DNA of 53,911 bases, from NCBI GenBank assembly GCA_944323345.1, contig CALUSC010000013.1, positions 1 through 53,911 of the forward strand, written 5' to 3'. Positions 51,163 to 53,911 of this stretch are shown piece by piece. The DNA is from an uncultured Bacteroidales bacterium. GTDB lineage: Bacteria > Bacteroidota > Bacteroidia > Bacteroidales > UBA932. A model generated the notes under the pieces. That model searched no databases, had not been told where the DNA came from, and saw only the letters and a list, made by a program, of their open reading frames with translations. Made by a program: the position numbers and the translations under genes. Numbering within the stretch: position 1 is the stretch's first letter; each line of letters begins with the position of its first letter.

Positions 51163-52167
51163 TTATTTTTCTCCCCAGCGCTCCGCCACGTAGTCCAGAG
51201 TCCGGTACAGTTCATCCGGTTCATACAGAGTCACCAGCTTGAGCCTTGTCTCCTTGAAATCAGGCAGCCCCTTGAAATATGCCGACAGGTGGCGCCTCAT
51301 TTCCAGGACACCGACTTTCTCTCCTTTTACTTCGACGGATTTGGCCAGATGCTTTTTCGCGAGCGTCACTCTTTCATTTACGCTCATGGGAGGCAGGAGT
51401 TCCCCGGTGTCCAGGAAATGCCTTATTTCCCTGAAAATCCACGGATGTCCGTATGTGGCCCTGCCTATCATGATGGCGTCCACTCCGTATCTGTCGAAAT
51501 ATTCCCTGGCTTTCAGCGGCGAGTCTATGTCTCCGTTTCCGATTATCGGTATATGCATCCTCGGATTTTCCTTGACTTTTCCTATCAGGGTCCAGTCAGC
51601 ATCGCCCTTGTACATCTGGCACCTCGTCCTGCCATGAATGGTCAATGCCTTGATTCCGACATCCTGAAGCCTTTCGGCCAGTTCTACTATGATTTTCGAG
51701 TCTTCATCCCAGCCGAGTCTGGTCTTTACCGTCACGGGCAGTTTCACGGCATCCACCACCATTTTCGTGATCATGACCATCTTGCCCGGCTCTTTCATCA
51801 TTCCGGAGCCCGCCCCGCGGCGGGCAATCTTGTTGACCGGACAGCCGAAATTGATGTCTATCAGATCGGCTCCGTGCCCACCGACCAGCTGCACGGCATT
51901 CTCGGCCATTTTCGCGGCATCTACCATGGCCTCCGGTATGTTCCCGTAGATCTGTATTCCTATCGGAGCTTCATAGTCATGGGTGACCATCTTGGCCAGA
52001 GCTTTTCCGGCATCGCGAATCAACCCGTCGGAAGATACGAATTCAGTGTACATCATGTCCGCCCCGAATTCCTTGCACACGAAACGGAAGGATGCGTCCG
52101 TCACATCTTCCATCGGCGCCAGGAAAAGCGGTCTGTCCCTGAACTCGATATTTCCGATATTCATCAT
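51163..52167 (-). CDS. dusB: tRNA-dihydrouridine synthase
   Basis: 334-residue FMN enzyme reducing uridines in the tRNA D loop. LFLAPMEDVTDASFRFVCKE near the start, catalytic Cys in DINFGCPVNKIARRGAGS, VKTRLGWDED, IKALTIHGRTRCQMYKG, PIIGNGDI and MIGRATYGHPWIF. Two adjacent ATG codons could start it. In the 71 bp upstream (52168-52238) a 7-bp hairpin (52208-52214 with 52223-52229) lacks a T-tract, so metK transcripts may read into this gene. Confidence 0.94.
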   Translation of the reverse strand: MMNIGNIEFRDRPLFLAPMEDVTDASFRFVCKEFGADMMYTEFVSSDGLIRDAGKALAKMVTHDYEAPIGIQIYGNIPEAMVDAAKMAENAVQLVGGHGADLIDINFGCPVNKIARRGAGSGMMKEPGKMVMITKMVVDAVKLPVTVKTRLGWDEDSKIIVELAERLQDVGIKALTIHGRTRCQMYKGDADWTLIGKVKENPRMHIPIIGNGDIDSPLKAREYFDRYGVDAIMIGRATYGHPWIFREIRHFLDTGELLPPMSVNERVTLAKKHLAKSVEVKGEKVGVLEMRRHLSAYFKGLPDFKETRLKLVTLYEPDELYRTLDYVAERWGEK

Positions 52168-52238
52168 TATCTGTCCTGTTTTTCAGTCCCAGTAACCTGC
52201 TTGGATGAAAGCAGCGGAGTGCCTGCTTCCGTTGGTTT

Positions 52239-53573
52239 CTACAAGTTGAATTCCTTTTTTACGGTGTCGACTGAATCGAGAAGCTCCCATCCGAAGAACT
52301 GCGCCACTTCCTGAGTCTTTACGCCTCCCCGGTACACTTCCACGAATTCCTGGTAAGGCTTCCTGCCTACATGGCCGTATGCGGCGGTCGGCTCGTAAAT
52401 AGGTTTCTTGAGCTGGAATTTCTCGATGATCTTCGCCGGTCTCAGGTCGAACAGCCGGCCGATGCGCCCGGCTATATAGGAGTCGCTGTACTGCTTTCCT
52501 GAAGGGTCTTTGGCAGCTGTCCCGTATGTGTTCACATATATACTTACAGGTTCGGCTACGCCTATCGCATAAGCCAGCTGCACCAGCATTTCATGTGCAA
52601 GTCCTGCAGCTACCATGTTTTTCGCTATGTACCTGGCTGCGTAGGCTGCGGAACGGTCCACTTTCGACGGGTCCTTGCCTGAAAAGGCTCCGCCGCCGTG
52701 CGCTCCCTTGCCTCCGTAAGTGTCCACTATGATTTTCCTTCCGGTCAGCCCGGTATCTCCGTGAGGGCCGCCGATTACGAATTTTCCGGTAGGGTTTACG
52801 TGAAGGATGTAGCCGTCTCTGAACAGGGCGGCAGTTTCTTCCGGAAGTTCGGCTATCAGTTCAGGTATAAGTATTTCCTGGACATCCTTCCGTATCTTCG
52901 CCTGCATGGCTGCATCTACGCGTTTCTGGCCGTATTGGTCGCAGGCCTCCCTGTAACTCATATTGCCGAGCTCTGCCGGCACGAACTCGTCGTGCTGTGT
53001 GGAGATGACGATGGTGTGGACTTTTACCGGACGGTGTGTTGCATCATCGTATTCTATGGTGAACTGTGATTTTGAATCCGGTCTCAGATATGGCATCAGT
53101 TCCGGAGTCTCTTTTCTGATTCTGGCCAGAATCATGAGAGCCTTGTGGGCGAGAGCCAGCGGCAGCGGCATATATTCGGCTGTATCGTTGCATGCATAAC
53201 CGAACATCATGCCCTGGTCTCCTGCTCCCTGTTCGTCTGCGTTTTCTGTCACGACTCCGCGGTTTATATCCTGGGATTGCTCGTGAATGGCAGACAGGAC
53301 TCCGCATGAATTCCCGTCGAACATATATTCGGCCTTGTTGTAGCCGATTTTGTTGATGACTTTTCTGGCCACGCTCTGTATGTCCACGTATGCGTCCCTG
53401 GAGCTGACTTCCCCGCCTACTACCACGAGTCCGGTGCTGCAGAAAGTCTCGCAGGCCACTTTCGCCTCAGGGTCCTGGCGGAGGAATTCATCGAGTATTG
53501 CATCGGATATCTGGTCCGAAACCTTGTCAGGGTGTCCTTCCGACACCGATTCTGAAGTAAACAAATATGCCAT
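52239..53573 (-). CDS. metK: S-adenosylmethionine synthetase
   Basis: 444 residues from the ATG at 53573; the frame extends upstream to an ATG at 53672, but that lies in the RNA leader and terminator. [43 protein letters not shown], the flexible-loop/active-site stretch [19 protein letters not shown] and the C-terminal YGHVGRKPY are standard. Makes SAM from methionine and ATP. A SAM-II-like RNA and a terminator precede it. Slightly longer than the usual 385-430 residues. Confidence 0.97.
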   Translation of the reverse strand: MAYLFTSESVSEGHPDKVSDQISDAILDEFLRQDPEAKVACETFCSTGLVVVGGEVSSRDAYVDIQSVARKVINKIGYNKAEYMFDGNSCGVLSAIHEQSQDINRGVVTENADEQGAGDQGMMFGYACNDTAEYMPLPLALAHKALMILARIRKETPELMPYLRPDSKSQFTIEYDDATHRPVKVHTIVISTQHDEFVPAELGNMSYREACDQYGQKRVDAAMQAKIRKDVQEILIPELIAELPEETAALFRDGYILHVNPTGKFVIGGPHGDTGLTGRKIIVDTYGGKGAHGGGAFSGKDPSKVDRSAAYAARYIAKNMVAAGLAHEMLVQLAYAIGVAEPVSIYVNTYGTAAKDPSGKQYSDSYIAGRIGRLFDLRPAKIIEKFQLKKPIYEPTAAYGHVGRKPYQEFVEVYRGGVKTQEVAQFFGWELLDSVDTVKKEFNL

Positions 53574-53640
53574 GTCGTTTAGTTTATGTTTATCCGGTTT
53601 GTAAATTCTTCGCCAGAAGCTTTTGCCGGTTCCGGGGCAT

Positions 53641-53668
53641 AAAAAAAGCTCCTGCCGGAATGAGGAGC
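53641..53668 (-). terminator. Terminator in the metK leader (expression platform)
   Basis: On the minus strand GCTCCT (53668-53663), loop CATTCCGGC, AGGAGC (53653-53648), then seven T (53647-53641). It lies 67 bp before the metK ATG and 43 bp after the riboswitch-like core, with no gene between, so it probably acts as the off-state of the leader. Confidence 0.83.
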
Positions 53669-53711
53669 ACAAACCATATCTAAAAATTGAGATGCACGCT
53701 GTACGTGCAAT

Positions 53712-53762
53712 GTCATTTTAGCATTTTTTTGTGTGGTTGCAAGCAGCCAAATCTCTCCACAT
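53712..53762 (-). promoter_or_regulatory. SAM-II-like riboswitch aptamer upstream of metK
   Basis: On the minus strand TGTGG (53761-53757) pairs with CCACA (53736-53732) as P1. The loop starts AGAGATTTGGC and ends CTTGCAA, and the 3' strand carries an A-run then GCTAAAA (53722-53716). GATTT, TTGCAA and GCTAAAA in this order and spacing match the conserved core of SAM-II (and the related SAM-V) aptamers, in which they form the ligand site. The P2 pseudoknot pairing after GCTAAAA is not obvious to me, which is the main weakness. Location before metK and a terminator supports it. A TGCACG/CGTGCA hairpin (53690s-53708) follows. Confidence 0.68.
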
Positions 53763-53777
53763 TTCTGTTTTCGGCTG

Positions 53778-53806
53778 CAAATATAGATATTTTTGCTTTT
53801 TTACAA
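53778..53806 (-). promoter_or_regulatory. Bacteroidota-type promoter for metK
   Basis: On the minus strand TTG (53806-53804), 18 nt, TATATTTG (53785-53778). The transcript would start near 53772, giving a leader of about 200 nt. Confidence 0.68.
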
Positions 53807-53854
53807 AAGATTTTATGCGGAATTCGGTATATATAAGTTCCTGTCGAGCCTGTC

Positions 53855-53886
53855 GTTCCGGCAGATTTGCAGTCTGTTCCGGCAGA
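53855..53886 (+). repeat. Short tandem direct repeat at the right edge
   Basis: GTTCCGGCAGA occurs at 53855-53865 and again at 53876-53886, period 21 bp. The segment 53807-53911 shows no recognisable gene; it may be the edge of a coding region that continues beyond the window. Confidence 0.4.
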
Positions 53887-53911
53887 CACGCATACGACAC
53901 CTGCGTTTCGG

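Noticed and set aside
53574-53672. Upstream extension of metK to an ATG at 53672
   Set aside because: The extra 33 residues come from the terminator hairpin and leader and have no match to the family; [10 protein letters not shown] is the normal start.
53712-53762. SAM-I (S-box) riboswitch before metK
   Set aside because: The GCAACC of SAM-I is imitated by TTGCAACCAC, but the four-way junction, kink-turn and long P1 are missing. The short pseudoknot core fits SAM-II better.
1-53911. CRISPR arrays, prophage, insertion sequences, toxin-antitoxin or defence genes
   Set aside because: None seen: no regularly spaced repeats, no transposase or integrase motifs and no nuclease-toxin pairs were found on reading both strands.

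Overview
The window is chromosomal DNA of a bacterium from the phylum Bacteroidota, most likely order Bacteroidales. Three things point there. Many gene starts are preceded by the phylum's promoter type, TTG then 18-20 nt then TAnnTTTG. The gene families are typical of the group: CdaA, long RlhA-type U32 protein, DUF3109, lipid A LpxK, fused DAHP synthase-chorismate mutase, and a single-subunit SdhC cytochrome b. Intergenic DNA is AT-rich beside GC-balanced genes. I see no insertion sequence, phage, integrase, CRISPR array or toxin-antitoxin module; this is mostly housekeeping core genome.

Layout. 1-5.6 kb: the start of rplC (leaving to the left), then divergently dacA (c-di-AMP synthesis), mutS2, a small membrane-anchored DUF4878-like protein, yraN, manC-type mannose-1-phosphate guanylyltransferase and yqeY. 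6.1-11.3 kb: a looser stretch with a shortened TonB-receptor-like protein, tRNA-Leu(UAA), a YhcH-family protein, a PAP2 phosphatase with a barrel-like C-terminus, a glycosyltransferase remnant, comF and fabG. 11.4-12.7 kb: a compact S-adenosylhomocysteinase. 12.7-18.4 kb: the cell-shape operon mreB-mreC-mreD-mrdA-rodA on the minus strand. 18.5-26.5 kb: ispD, an Lrp regulator, topA, and a PBP1A-ddl-prmC run. 26.6-34.5 kb: an unknown lipoprotein, an etfB-etfA-acyl-CoA dehydrogenase operon, and a TPR protein coupled to an RlhA-like U32 protein. 34.6-42.2 kb: a degenerate M16-like protein with DUF3109, a divergent pair of membrane proteins, hemW and a Xaa-Pro aminopeptidase. 42.2-45.7 kb: trpB-like gene, an isolated sdhC, then pyrH-frr. 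45.7-50.1 kb: an aromatic amino acid operon (pheA, aminotransferase, tyrA, DAHP synthase-chorismate mutase). 50.0-53.6 kb: lpxK, dusB and metK on the minus strand.

The two most informative regulatory elements are RNA-based. The aromatic operon is preceded by an 18-codon leader peptide with alternating Tyr and Phe codons, a possible antiterminator and a strong intrinsic terminator: a textbook ribosome-mediated attenuator that appears to sense both amino acids. metK is preceded by a pseudoknot-type RNA resembling the SAM-II riboswitch core, followed by an intrinsic terminator, which would give SAM feedback on SAM synthesis.

Several genes show loss or remodelling: the 475-residue receptor-like protein lacks most of its barrel, a glycosyltransferase is reduced to about 66 codons, the M16-like protein lacks the HxxEH zinc motif in both halves, and sdhC stands alone with its own terminator. 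Functions come from motif recognition in the sequence only; no database search was run.
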